Shown: piece by piece, positions 1 through 9,748 of the stretch
How positions within the stretch are numbered: position 1 is the stretch's first letter
How the letters are laid out: every line of letters starts with the position of its first letter
Source: Erythrobacter sp. SCSIO 43205
GTDB lineage: Bacteria > Pseudomonadota > Alphaproteobacteria > Sphingomonadales > Sphingomonadaceae
Length of the DNA: 64,000 bases
Direction of reading: 5' to 3'
NCBI RefSeq assembly: GCF_019904235.1
Contig: NZ_CP063202.1
Location: 2,046,001-2,110,000 of the forward strand
Program-made: the position numbers and the translations under genes
Notes under the pieces: model-generated
Databases searched by the model: none
The model's input: only the letters and a program-made list of their open reading frames with translations
What the model was told of the DNA's origin: nothing

Positions 1-248
1 AGAACAACAACATAGGCAGGGTACGTCATAAATCGTACAAAGGGGCGGGGCAAAGATGCAATGATCGAGGCCATGACCAGGAAAACGCTGAAACGGATCA
101 GATGCGAAGAGGCAAAGGGATCCATGCGCCCCCCTGCTGCCGAATACAGCACCGCCGCCCCGAAGGCGACCAGCAGGAATAGAGGGATCAGCATCCCCCA
201 CGGCTGGCGCGCGATGGGGTCAGGGATGATGCCGGAATTCGCGCTCAT
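1..248 (-). CDS. rodA: Rod shape-determining protein RodA (N-terminal part, cut by window edge)
   Basis: This is the first 82 codons of a SEDS-family peptidoglycan glycosyltransferase that polymerises glycan strands with PBP2 during side-wall elongation. The frame starts MSANSGIIPDPIARQPWG and runs into two hydrophobic helices, including LLVAFGAAVLYSAAGG, a typical RodA opening. The ATG overlaps the TGA of mrdA by three bases (ATGA), so the pair is translationally coupled. The identity rests on this N-terminus plus position as the last gene of a mreBCD-mrdA cluster; the catalytic part lies outside the window. Confidence 0.85.
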   Translation of the reverse strand, partial: MSANSGIIPDPIARQPWGMLIPLFLLVAFGAAVLYSAAGGRMDPFASSHLIRFSVFLVMASIIASLPRPFVRFMTYPAYVVV

Positions 249-2344
249 CGCTGTGTCTCCGACGCTGTGGCTGGGGTGAGGGCGTCAGGCGGAGGCGAAC
301 CGGATGCAGTCTGGTTCTCGCGCGGCACTATGAATTCGCCGCCGATTTCCTGCGTCTGTTCTGCTTCGAGCCGTGCTTCTGCCTCGACCCTGTCGAAGAT
401 GTCTTCGTCGCGCCGGGGAGGGGGTGTAACCGTCGCACCGCGCTCTGCGGCATAGGCAGCGTAGCGTTTTTCAAGCCGTTCCTGCGCTGTGCCGCCCCAT
501 TGTTTTTCAAGCGATTTCAGCGCCTCAATCCCTTTTGCAGGGTCGAACAGGAACGTCACGACATCGCGCGCAATCGGATAGGCGGCGCCGGAACCTCCGC
601 CATGCTCAATCACGACCGCGCCTGCGTAACGTGGATTGTCGAAGGGCGCAAAGAATGTGAAAAGCCCATGGTCACGGTACTTCCAAGGGCCACTGCGCCC
701 GTCGGAAATGCTGAGTGAGACGACTTGCGCGGTCCCGGTTTTACCCGAAATGGTGACATCGTCGAGCGGCAATCGAGCGCGCCGCGCGGTGCCAGCGCCA
801 TTGACGACATTGCTCATTCCCTGCCGCACATGGGCAAGATGCTCAGGGTTAAAGCCGTAGCTGTCAGGATTGACAGGACTGTCATCAAGCAAAAGGCGCG
901 GTTCAAGGCGTCTGCCCGTGGCAAGCCGCGCACTCATTACCGCAAGCTGCAGGGGACTTGCGAGATAATAACCTTGTCCGATCGACGCGTTGACCGTGTC
1001 AAACGTTTCCCATTCGCGCCCGAACTTGTTGAGTTTCCAATCAGATGTGGGAACCGTGCCATAAAACTGGCTGGTCACAGGGAGGTCGAATTCCTGCCCC
1101 ATGCCAAGTTTTTTCGCGAGCGCAGCGACATTGTCGAACCCGACTTTTTGAGCAAAATGATAGAAATAGCTGTCGCAGCTTTGCGCGATCGCCTTGTCCA
1201 TATTGACCACGCCGTGATTGGAGTGGCAATTGAAGAACCGGCTTCCGATGCGCCGGCCGCCGCCGCATACAATCGTTTCGTCGGGTGACACGCCCGCTTG
1301 TAGAAACGCGAGGCAGTGCATGGGCTTAACTGTTGATCCAGGGGGATAAAGCCCCTTCAAGACCTTGTTGCGAAGCGGCACGCGCTGGTCCTCGCGCAAC
1401 ATCGAATATTCGACCGAGCCAATGCCGGCGGAAAAGCTGTTAGGGTCAAAGCTGGGCATGGAGGCCATGCACAAAAGGTCGCCTGTCAGGCAGTCCATGA
1501 CCACCACCGATCCGCTTTCAAGGCCAATGCGCCGCGCGGCATAATCCTGCAAGGGACCGTCAATTGTCAGGCGAACCGCGTCGCCCTGAATATCCTCACG
1601 CGTCTCCAGATCGCGGACAATCCGCCCCCCTGCGGTCACCTCTACCCGGCGCGCGCCCGGAGTTCCTCGAAGGCGTTGTTCGAATTGTTTTTCAAGACCA
1701 TCCTTACCGATCTTATGACCCGGTGTAATGAGGATCGGATCGCGATCCTGCTCATATTCTTCCGCATTGGCAGGGCCGACGTAGCCGATCAAATGACCGA
1801 CCGTGGAGGCGGTGGGGTAAAAGCGGGAAAAGCCTCGCTGGGGCACAACGCCTTGCATATCGGGAAGGCGCACGCTGAGCGCTGCGAACTGATCATATTC
1901 AAGGCCGCTGGCAACTTCGACAGGAGCAAATCCGCGTGTCCCAGTAACCTTGGTTTTGAGGTCAGTGATGCGGTCAGGCTCAAGCTCCAAAACCTCGCCG
2001 ATTTGCTCGATCGTCTTTTCAGGATCAGCAAGCCGATCGGGGATCACATCGACACGAAAATCGGCCCTGTTGGATGCAAGAGGGGCGCCATTGCGATCCA
2101 ATATCCAACCTCTGCGTGGGGGAATAAGGGTCAGGTTTACCCGGTTACTTTCTGATTCAAGACGATATTTTTCATTTTCGGCGATGGAAAGATAGCCCAT
2201 TCGTCCGGCCAGCAGCAGAGCCACGGAGGCCTGAATGCCACCAATAACTGCGACCCGGCGATTGAAGGTGTTGCGCACCGTTGAGGCGTTCACGACCTGG
2301 CGTGCACGCCTCGTGCCATTGCGCAATTTGAAAAACCGCTTCAC
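245..2344 (-). CDS. mrdA: Penicillin-binding protein 2, elongasome transpeptidase
   Basis: Class B PBP that cross-links new peptidoglycan in the elongasome together with RodA. One N-terminal membrane anchor (about residues 31-50) is followed by the pedestal domain, beginning near RRGWILDRNGAPLA, and a transpeptidase domain. The active-site motifs are visible: SxxK at S337-K340 (PGSTVKP), an SxD motif (QSCDSYFY) and KTGT at 535-538. The tail after about residue 610 is long, charged and proline-rich, beyond the catalytic fold. The start is GTG, overlapping the mreD stop as GTGA. At 699 residues it is slightly longer than typical PBP2, owing to this tail. Confidence 0.95.
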   Translation of the reverse strand: MKRFFKLRNGTRRARQVVNASTVRNTFNRRVAVIGGIQASVALLLAGRMGYLSIAENEKYRLESESNRVNLTLIPPRRGWILDRNGAPLASNRADFRVDVIPDRLADPEKTIEQIGEVLELEPDRITDLKTKVTGTRGFAPVEVASGLEYDQFAALSVRLPDMQGVVPQRGFSRFYPTASTVGHLIGYVGPANAEEYEQDRDPILITPGHKIGKDGLEKQFEQRLRGTPGARRVEVTAGGRIVRDLETREDIQGDAVRLTIDGPLQDYAARRIGLESGSVVVMDCLTGDLLCMASMPSFDPNSFSAGIGSVEYSMLREDQRVPLRNKVLKGLYPPGSTVKPMHCLAFLQAGVSPDETIVCGGGRRIGSRFFNCHSNHGVVNMDKAIAQSCDSYFYHFAQKVGFDNVAALAKKLGMGQEFDLPVTSQFYGTVPTSDWKLNKFGREWETFDTVNASIGQGYYLASPLQLAVMSARLATGRRLEPRLLLDDSPVNPDSYGFNPEHLAHVRQGMSNVVNGAGTARRARLPLDDVTISGKTGTAQVVSLSISDGRSGPWKYRDHGLFTFFAPFDNPRYAGAVVIEHGGGSGAAYPIARDVVTFLFDPAKGIEALKSLEKQWGGTAQERLEKRYAAYAAERGATVTPPPRRDEDIFDRVEAEARLEAEQTQEIGGEFIVPRENQTASGSPPPDALTPATASETQR

Positions 2345-2901
2345 CCGATCCTCCGCGCCCGCGACAAACGGAAACGATCAGCGCGACCAATCGCCCGAGC
2401 AAGGATGGGGTAGAGCAGGATCGAGATCAGGATCTGCGGCCCGATCACTGCCACCAAATGCACCGATATGCTTGCACCAGATACCACCATTGCGGCGGTG
2501 ATATACAGGACTATTCCAAGACCTGCGGTGAACCAATCCAGCCAAAAGCCGCGCCATGGGAAGCGGGTTTCGATCACTTCAAGGGCAATCATGGTCAGGG
2601 ACCATAGGAATATCGCGCTCCCGAACGGTTGGCCGCTGAAAAGGTCATCGAATGCTCCAAGCGGCACACCTGCCCACAAGGGCATTAGTCCAGGGCGTAT
2701 CAGCCGCCAGCCCAGAAACAGCATAAAGCCGAGCGGGGGCACCACAGGCATCACATCGGCCATGATGAAAAACGGAAATATCGATCCAAGACAGATGGTT
2801 ATGTAGTGAACCGAATGAGTGCGCCACGGGTCTTGCACCCGGTTGATTTTTTCACCGCCATAAGCGCGGCGGCGCATCGGAGGGTCAATGCGCTCAATCA
2901 A
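2341..2901 (-). CDS. mreD: Rod shape-determining protein MreD
   Basis: Small integral membrane protein of the elongasome that bridges MreC to the rest of the complex. The 186 residues contain about five hydrophobic segments (for example IFPFFIMADVMPVVPPLGFM and GLGIVLYITAAMVV), as expected of MreD. The likely start is a TTG overlapping the mreC stop (TTGA), with an AGGAA Shine-Dalgarno eight bases upstream. An ATG eight codons in (at 2877) is the alternative. MreD is poorly conserved in sequence, so the call leans on topology and on its place between mreC and mrdA. Confidence 0.88.
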   Translation of the reverse strand: MIERIDPPMRRRAYGGEKINRVQDPWRTHSVHYITICLGSIFPFFIMADVMPVVPPLGFMLFLGWRLIRPGLMPLWAGVPLGAFDDLFSGQPFGSAIFLWSLTMIALEVIETRFPWRGFWLDWFTAGLGIVLYITAAMVVSGASISVHLVAVIGPQILISILLYPILARAIGRADRFRLSRARRIG

Positions 2902-3803
2902 TCTTGAAGTTCCTCTTGGGTCAGTTCGTCGCGCTCGCGCACGCCTGATGCCTGCACGGCAAGCGGCTCGTAAATCGGTTCGACGCTGACATAATTGGTG
3001 GCCGATGGTTCTGCGATCAGCTGCGCGATACCGCCATCCGGAGTGAGTTCCGACAAGACCGCGACCGCGACACCGGGGCGATAGTAGCCGCCAGCACCAC
3101 TTGTTACAAAAACATCACCGACTTCCAATGGGTTGAGGCCCAGATTTATGAGGCGGATACGCAACAGGCCATCACCGCGCCCTTCGGCAAAGGCTACCGT
3201 TTGGTCCGATGCCCGCCGAACGGGCAGGACGCTTTCGGTATCGGTGAGGAGTAGAATACGCGAGGAGCCAAGGGAGGTTTCAAGCACGCGCCCAATCACG
3301 CCGCGCTCGGAATGGACTGGCATTCCAATCTCGACCCCGTCACTGCTGCCAACCCCGATATAAGCAAAGCGGCGCACCGAAGAGGCGCTTGATGCAACGA
3401 GGCGGGTTGTCGCAATCGGGGCGTTCTCTCCTGCATAAAGGCCAAGCAGGGCTTTGAGCCGCTTGTTCTCCGCCTCAATGGCCTGAGCCTCAGCCAAGCG
3501 AATGCGGCTAACCTCGATCTCTTCGCGCAGCCGTGCGTTCTGAGTGCCCGCTCGCCAGAAACCAGTGAGCGTCTCCCAAATGCCCTGCCGTTCTGTGCGA
3601 GCAGCCGCTGTGACTTCGCTTGCCGGGCTGACGATGGTGGTAGCACCGCCACGCAAAGGCTGAAGAAGCGAGGGGTAGGCCAGAGAAACAACGAGAAGAG
3701 CAAGGCCGAGCAAGGCACCAAGCGTCGCCAACAGATACCCGGTAAAGACCGAATACTGCTGCTTTTTCGAAAAGCCCGATCGACGCGATTTGGGCGACGC
3801 CAT
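2898..3803 (-). CDS. mreC: Rod shape-determining protein MreC
   Basis: Bitopic periplasmic scaffold of the elongasome that activates PBP2. A transmembrane helix (about residues 22-48, LLATLGALLGLALLVVSLAY) is followed by a coiled coil rich in Glu/Arg/Leu (about 85-120) and by the beta-barrel domain, with the family-typical stretch 'GVIGRVLETSLGSSRILLLT'. Length (301 residues) is normal for the family. It lies 33 bases after mreB and overlaps mreD by four bases, forming one transcription unit. Confidence 0.95.
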   Translation of the reverse strand: MASPKSRRSGFSKKQQYSVFTGYLLATLGALLGLALLVVSLAYPSLLQPLRGGATTIVSPASEVTAAARTERQGIWETLTGFWRAGTQNARLREEIEVSRIRLAEAQAIEAENKRLKALLGLYAGENAPIATTRLVASSASSVRRFAYIGVGSSDGVEIGMPVHSERGVIGRVLETSLGSSRILLLTDTESVLPVRRASDQTVAFAEGRGDGLLRIRLINLGLNPLEVGDVFVTSGAGGYYRPGVAVAVLSELTPDGGIAQLIAEPSATNYVSVEPIYEPLAVQASGVRERDELTQEELQD

Positions 3804-3836
3804 GGCCTTAGCTTGTCCCTTGCTTCAATTGTTTCC

Positions 3837-4967
<1,131 letters not shown>

Positions 4968-5070
4968 TTAGCGAAAGCAGCGCAAAAATGGAAAATTTTT
5001 TGTTGAGAGTGGAGGGGATTTTCCCCCGTAACCCTCGAATTTACGGCCTGTCGGCGCTAGGTTGCGACCA

Positions 5071-6963
5071 ATGGCCCAAATTCGACGCCTTCCAGAGACG
5101 CTAGTCAACCGAATTGCCGCTGGCGAAGTGGTTGAAAGGCCTGCCGCTGCGCTCAAGGAGCTGGTTGAAAACGCCATCGACGCTGGATCTTCGCGAATCG
5201 ATGTCGCTTTGGTGGATGGCGGGCTCACCCGCTTGGAGGTCACCGATGATGGCTGCGGGATGAGCAGCGATGATATGGCTCTCGCGCTTGAACGTCATGC
5301 CACATCAAAACTTCCCGATGAAGCAATTGAAATGGTAGCGACTTTGGGTTTTCGCGGGGAGGCACTCCCATCGATTGCCAGCGTCGCGCGCCTCACCATG
5401 GAAAGCCGCGTGCGGGGAACTGATACTGGCTGGCGACGTGTGGTGGACCATGGCGAGCTGATTGAGGAGGGGCCTGCCGCGCTTCCCTTTGGTACCAGAG
5501 TTCGGGTTGAACAGATATTTGCCCATATCCCGGCGCGCCGCAAATTCCTGCGCACACCGCGTAGTGAGTATATCGCCGCACTCGACACCGTTCGCCGCCT
5601 TGCGATGGCGCGGCCAGACATCGCGTTCAGCCTTACAAATACGGTGGATGGAAAGGTCCGAAAGGGACTTAAAACCCAAGGGGAAGAGGCACTTGCCACG
5701 CGTGTTTCACAAATTGTCGCGCGTGAGCTTAAAGATAATGCGGTCGAGATCGATCTGACTCGCGAGACTGCGAATGGCCCAATGCGGCTGACCGGGCTTG
5801 CTGGGCTACCAACCTACAACCGGGGTGTGGCCGACCATCAATATCTTTTCGTCAACGGGCGGCCGGTGAAGGATAAGCTTTTGACCGGTGCGGTGCGCGG
5901 TGCTTATTCCGATATGCTCGCGCGTGATCGCCACGCTGTGCTCGCGCTGTTCCTCGAAATTCCCCCGCAAGAAGTTGATGTGAATGTTCACCCGGCCAAA
6001 ACCGAGGTGCGTTTCAGAGACAGCGCGGGCGTGCGCGGTTTTATCGTCTCTGGTCTGCGCCAAGCGCTTGGCACTGGTGACAGGCGATCTGCGCAAGGGC
6101 CGGATCGCGGCGCGATGGAGCGTTGGGTGGCAGAGCCCGTGCGTCCTAATGCGCATTTGACCAATCCTCATCTAGGCGAGCCGCATCAGGAACCTGCGCC
6201 TGAGCTGCGGTCCATGTTCGAAAGCCGCGATTGGTCTGCGCCTGCCACGCGAGTTGCCGAAACGCGGCCCGATTTCACAAGACCATACGCTCCAGCGCAG
6301 CTGGATAGCGCCCTTCCGCAAGGACGCGCCGAAGCGGCAGAACCACTCCCGGAAAATGCGGATGACTACCCGCTGGGCATTGCGCGCGGACAAGTGGCCA
6401 ACACCTATATCATCGCCGAAAGCAAAGACGGCCTTATCCTCGTCGACCAACACGCAGCGCACGAACGCCTCGTCCTCGAACGCCTTAAGCGCGCAGGCGC
6501 TGATGAAGGGACAAAGCGTAGCCAGGCCTTACTGGTGCCGGATGTGGTAGAATTGGACGAGGCTGACTGCGACCGTCTCGAAGACGCTGCAGGAGGTTTG
6601 GCGCGCTATGGCCTTAGCGTCGAGCGTTTTGGCCCGGCCGCCATGCTGGTGCGAGCGGTCCCTTCTGTAATTGCCAAGGCCGACACGGGTAAACTCCTGC
6701 GCGATCTAGCCGATGACATCGCCAAGCACGGAAAACAGGAAGACAGCGGCTCGCTGCTTTTGGCTGAACGCCTCGAATATGTTCTCGCGACGATGGCGTG
6801 CCATGGATCGGTCAGGGCAGGGCGGGTGTTGTCGGTTGCCGAGATGAACGCCCTCCTGCGCGAAATGGAAGCGACCCCGCGCTCAGGCCAGTGCAACCAC
6901 GGACGGCCGACTTGGGTGAAGCTGGATATGCAAGATGTTGAAAAGCTCTTTGGGCGGCATTGA
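5071..6963 (+). CDS. mutL: DNA mismatch repair protein MutL
   Basis: Mismatch-repair matchmaker ATPase. The N-terminal GHKL domain shows NAIDAGSSRI, DDGCGM and GFRGEAL. The C-terminal domain carries DQHAAHERLVLE at about residues 459-470, which fits the metal-binding endonuclease consensus DQHA(X)2E(X)4E. Nearby are ACHGSVRAG and CNHGRP, the companion zinc-site motifs. This points to a nicking MutL, as expected where MutH is absent. I chose the ATG at 5071 (MAQIRRLPETLVNRIAAGEV) rather than the in-frame TTG nine bases upstream. The stop overlaps the next start by one base. Confidence 0.96.
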   Translation: MAQIRRLPETLVNRIAAGEVVERPAAALKELVENAIDAGSSRIDVALVDGGLTRLEVTDDGCGMSSDDMALALERHATSKLPDEAIEMVATLGFRGEALPSIASVARLTMESRVRGTDTGWRRVVDHGELIEEGPAALPFGTRVRVEQIFAHIPARRKFLRTPRSEYIAALDTVRRLAMARPDIAFSLTNTVDGKVRKGLKTQGEEALATRVSQIVARELKDNAVEIDLTRETANGPMRLTGLAGLPTYNRGVADHQYLFVNGRPVKDKLLTGAVRGAYSDMLARDRHAVLALFLEIPPQEVDVNVHPAKTEVRFRDSAGVRGFIVSGLRQALGTGDRRSAQGPDRGAMERWVAEPVRPNAHLTNPHLGEPHQEPAPELRSMFESRDWSAPATRVAETRPDFTRPYAPAQLDSALPQGRAEAAEPLPENADDYPLGIARGQVANTYIIAESKDGLILVDQHAAHERLVLERLKRAGADEGTKRSQALLVPDVVELDEADCDRLEDAAGGLARYGLSVERFGPAAMLVRAVPSVIAKADTGKLLRDLADDIAKHGKQEDSGSLLLAERLEYVLATMACHGSVRAGRVLSVAEMNALLREMEATPRSGQCNHGRPTWVKLDMQDVEKLFGRH

Positions 6964-7457
6964 TGCGCTCGTTTGTTCTCCTCTTACCGTTTTGCCTCGT
7001 CGCGTGTGAGGGCACGCCGGCCTCCCACGCAGAAAAAGGCGGCGCTCCAGCTGACTACGATGCAATGAATGAGGTGGCGAGGGGGGCGGGGCAACCAATA
7101 GAGCCGCAACCAATCCGACTTGCTGAACTGCAGAATGTCGCGCCGTTCAACTGCCTCGTATCGAGTGACGCGGTTGACGAAGTTTTCTTCCTTGCGTCAC
7201 CAGATGTCAGTGTGATGCAGATTGAGGGGGAGCTTATTGAATTGAGCCCTGTCCCGTCCGCCCAACCGCTACCTTACGGAATCTCGGATCGGTTCGACGG
7301 GAAAGCGTATCGGGTGGAGTTGGTCATCGATCGGGAAAGCAAGAGGCCCTGGCAGCCGGAATGGTCGGCCTTTACCGGAAGGATGACTGTGCGCGATGAG
7401 CACCGTCGAGTGGTTTATGATATACCTGCACAGATCAGATGCGGCGCAGACGGCTAA
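6963..7457 (+). CDS. Small lipoprotein of unknown function
   Basis: A 164-residue protein with a lipoprotein signal: MRSFVLLLPFCLVAC, with the acceptor cysteine at about residue 15, so it is probably tethered to the outer or inner membrane facing the periplasm. The mature part is acidic and has a second conserved-looking cysteine pair (PFNCLV near the middle and QIRCGADG at the end), which could form a disulfide. I do not recognise a named family. The start codon shares one base with the mutL stop (TGATG), so it is translated with mutL. No functional link to repair is evident. Confidence 0.75.
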   Translation: MRSFVLLLPFCLVACEGTPASHAEKGGAPADYDAMNEVARGAGQPIEPQPIRLAELQNVAPFNCLVSSDAVDEVFFLASPDVSVMQIEGELIELSPVPSAQPLPYGISDRFDGKAYRVELVIDRESKRPWQPEWSAFTGRMTVRDEHRRVVYDIPAQIRCGADG

Positions 7458-7465
7458 TCCCGCTT

Positions 7466-8200
7466 CTATCCAAAAGCCCGCCAGAGCATCCAAATCGCCA
7501 TTCCCATCATCGCAAGGTTTTCTGACAGTGAGATAAAGCCCAGTGGCACATCCCCGCTGCCACCGACGCAGGCGCATTTGATATCGCGTTTCTGGATATA
7601 GACTGCGTAGAAAACGCTGGCTGCTCCGATCGTGCCGATGGTGAAGGCAACCGGAATTGAAATCCAGGGGAGCAGGCGTCCTGCCATCAGGATTGCCGCC
7701 AATGCTTCAAGATAGGGATAGGCGTAGGCATAGGGTACAAACCTCTGGCCTAGCAGGTCATAGCCCACGAACATGGTTGAGAATTGCTCGACATCTTGAA
7801 GCTTGAGCATCGCAAGCATGGCCATGGAAAATGCAACAAACCATTCGACCGTGCGCACACTCAATCCGTCCAGCAACGCAAGAGAAAGCGAGACGGCAAG
7901 GGCAAGGCCCACTGCAAACACCGCCAAAACCGGACGATAGCTTTTGCCGCTCGTATCTCTCCCAATGCCGAAATGTTCGCGCAGGGCATCGTATCCGCCG
8001 ATCCGCTCATCCTCGATAAAGGTCTGCGGCGTCGTCTCGACGCCGTGTTTGTCCTTGAAGGCGTCGGTTTCTTCGCGGGTCGTGAGGTGGTGATCCTCAA
8101 CCGAAAACCCGCGCCGTTCGAGAAGATATTTGGATTTCGTGCCATAGGGACAAACGTGTTTGTCCATCACCATGCGGTAGAGTTTTGCCGTCTTTGCCAT
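7466..8200 (-). CDS. Glutaredoxin fused to a MauE/DoxX-like membrane domain
   Basis: Residues 1-80 form a glutaredoxin domain with a CPYG redox motif (DKHVCPYGTKSKYL) and the TTPQTFI cis-proline loop. Residues 90-244 contain about four transmembrane helices of the MauE type, ending with a CxC-like motif (KCACVGGSGDVPLGF) on a membrane-proximal loop. The layout suggests a membrane protein that passes electrons between a cytoplasmic glutaredoxin and a thiol pair at the membrane. MauE proteins are linked to disulfide handling in methylamine dehydrogenase maturation, but no mau gene lies here. The substrate is unknown. Confidence 0.85.
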   Translation of the reverse strand: MAKTAKLYRMVMDKHVCPYGTKSKYLLERRGFSVEDHHLTTREETDAFKDKHGVETTPQTFIEDERIGGYDALREHFGIGRDTSGKSYRPVLAVFAVGLALAVSLSLALLDGLSVRTVEWFVAFSMAMLAMLKLQDVEQFSTMFVGYDLLGQRFVPYAYAYPYLEALAAILMAGRLLPWISIPVAFTIGTIGAASVFYAVYIQKRDIKCACVGGSGDVPLGFISLSENLAMMGMAIWMLWRAFG

Positions 8201-8243
8201 ACCTTAGGAATGGTTCTTGGGGCCGAGAGTTCCGAAAACGGGA

Positions 8244-9344
8244 TTACACGTTGAACTTGAACATCATGATGTCGCCGTCTTGAACGACATATTCCTTGCC
8301 TTCCTGACGCATTTTACCCGCTTCTTTCGCGCCTGCTTCGCCGTTCAGCGCGACGAAGTCCTCATAGGCAATCGTTTCTGCGCGAATGAAGCCTTTTTCA
8401 AAATCGGTGTGGATTTCGCCAGCGGCTTGGGGAGCCTTTGCGCCATCGGGAAAGGTCCATGCGCGCGCTTCCTTAGGCCCTGCGGTAAAGAAGGTTTTGA
8501 GGCCGAGCAGTGTGTAGCCAGCGCGGATAACGCGGGCGAGGCCGCTTTCCTCAAGGCCCAGTTCGGCGAGATATTCGGCGCGGTCTTCGGCGGGCATGGC
8601 GACAAGTTCAGCCTCAATCGCAGCCGACACCACCACTGCCTGCGCCCCTTCGCTTTCCGCTTTGGCAAAGACCTTGGCGGATAGCTCATTGCCTTGCGCT
8701 GCCTCATCTTCGGCGACATTGCAGACATAGAGCACGGGCTTTGCGGTCAGCAGCTGCGCTTGCTTGAAAACGCGCGCTTCTTCTTCGTCATTGGGTTCGA
8801 CAAGCCGCGCAGGCTTGCCGTCTTTCAAAAGCTCCAATGCCTGACCCAGCACAGAGGCCATGATCTTCGCTTCTTTATCGCCAGCGGTCGCGCGTTTCGC
8901 AGCGTTGGCAACGCGCTTTTCAAGGCTTTCAAGGTCAGCGAGCATAAGCTCGGTTTCGACCACTTCAGCGTCGGCAATGGGGTCAACCTTGTTGGAAACG
9001 TGCTGAATATCGTCGTCTTCGAAACAACGCAGGACGTGCACAATCGCATCGACCTCGCGAATGTTGCCGAGGAACTGGTTGCCCAGACCCTCACCTTGCG
9101 CCGCGCCTTTCACAAGGCCGGCGATGTCCACGAAGGAAAGCTGTGTCGCGATTATCTTGGCCGACCCAGCGATTGCCGCGATCTTGTCGAGACGCTCATC
9201 CGGCACGGCGACCTGACCCACATTGGGTTCGATGGTGCAGAACGGATAGTTCGCCGCCTGCGCAGCCTGTGTCTCGGTAAGAGCGTTGAACAGGGTGGAC
9301 TTGCCCACATTGGGAAGACCCACGATCCCGCATTTGAAACCCAT
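8244..9344 (-). CDS. ychF: Redox-regulated ATPase/GTPase YchF (Obg family)
   Basis: Ribosome-associated P-loop NTPase of the Obg superfamily. The G1 loop GLPNVGKSTLFNAL sits at residues 8-21. G3 (DIAGLVKGAAQGEGLGNQFL) follows, and a C-terminal TGS domain ends the protein (TFFTAGPKEARAWTF and DFEKGFIRAETI). Length, 366 residues, matches the family. In many proteobacteria ychF directly follows pth; here three genes (VOC, SDR, CPBP) separate them on the same strand. A 43-base gap precedes the next gene. Confidence 0.97.
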   Translation of the reverse strand: MGFKCGIVGLPNVGKSTLFNALTETQAAQAANYPFCTIEPNVGQVAVPDERLDKIAAIAGSAKIIATQLSFVDIAGLVKGAAQGEGLGNQFLGNIREVDAIVHVLRCFEDDDIQHVSNKVDPIADAEVVETELMLADLESLEKRVANAAKRATAGDKEAKIMASVLGQALELLKDGKPARLVEPNDEEEARVFKQAQLLTAKPVLYVCNVAEDEAAQGNELSAKVFAKAESEGAQAVVVSAAIEAELVAMPAEDRAEYLAELGLEESGLARVIRAGYTLLGLKTFFTAGPKEARAWTFPDGAKAPQAAGEIHTDFEKGFIRAETIAYEDFVALNGEAGAKEAGKMRQEGKEYVVQDGDIMMFKFNV

Positions 9345-9361
9345 CGCAATAATCCTAAGCG

Positions 9362-9748
9362 TTACGTCCCGTCAGATGTCTCCACTCGCCAAGGGGGGAA
9401 GCGGCGATTTCTACCGCCCCAGAACAGGCAAATTTCGTTTCCAGCTGGATCTGCCAAACGCGCCTCGCGCCAGCCCCAGCTTTGATCGACAGGATCAGAT
9501 ATGAAAGTCAGACCCGCCCCTTTGAGCGCTGCCACCGTTTCGTCAAGCCCTTCAATCTCGAAATAGACGACCGTAGTGGGGGCCAAAACCGCGTCCACCT
9601 CATGGAGAGAGAAGGTTTCACCGTGCGGCGTTTCAAACCGGGCATAGCGCGGCGGTGCATCGACAATGAGGGTCAGGCCCAGCTTGCGATAAAAATCAAC
9701 CGATGCAGCGTAATCAGTGCAGCCCACGGTGACCTGATTAAGTCGCAT
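9362..9748 (-). CDS. VOC-family (glyoxalase-like) protein
   Basis: A 128-residue vicinal-oxygen-chelate fold protein: it begins MRLNQVTVGCTDYAASVDFY, the classic first beta-alpha unit with RKLGLTLIVD. The second half carries AGLTFISDPVDQSWGWREA and DPAGNEICLFWGG, typical of metal-dependent lyases or dioxygenase-like members. The exact reaction is unknown. The ATG overlaps the TGA of the upstream SDR gene by one base, so the two are co-translated and may act on the same compound. Confidence 0.85.
   Translation of the reverse strand: MRLNQVTVGCTDYAASVDFYRKLGLTLIVDAPPRYARFETPHGETFSLHEVDAVLAPTTVVYFEIEGLDETVAALKGAGLTFISDPVDQSWGWREARLADPAGNEICLFWGGRNRRFPPWRVETSDGT

Noticed and set aside
725..1288. 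187-codon open frame on the plus strand opposite mrdA
   Set aside because: It lies wholly antisense to an unmistakable PBP2 gene and its product has no recognisable fold; high-GC third positions open such frames by chance.
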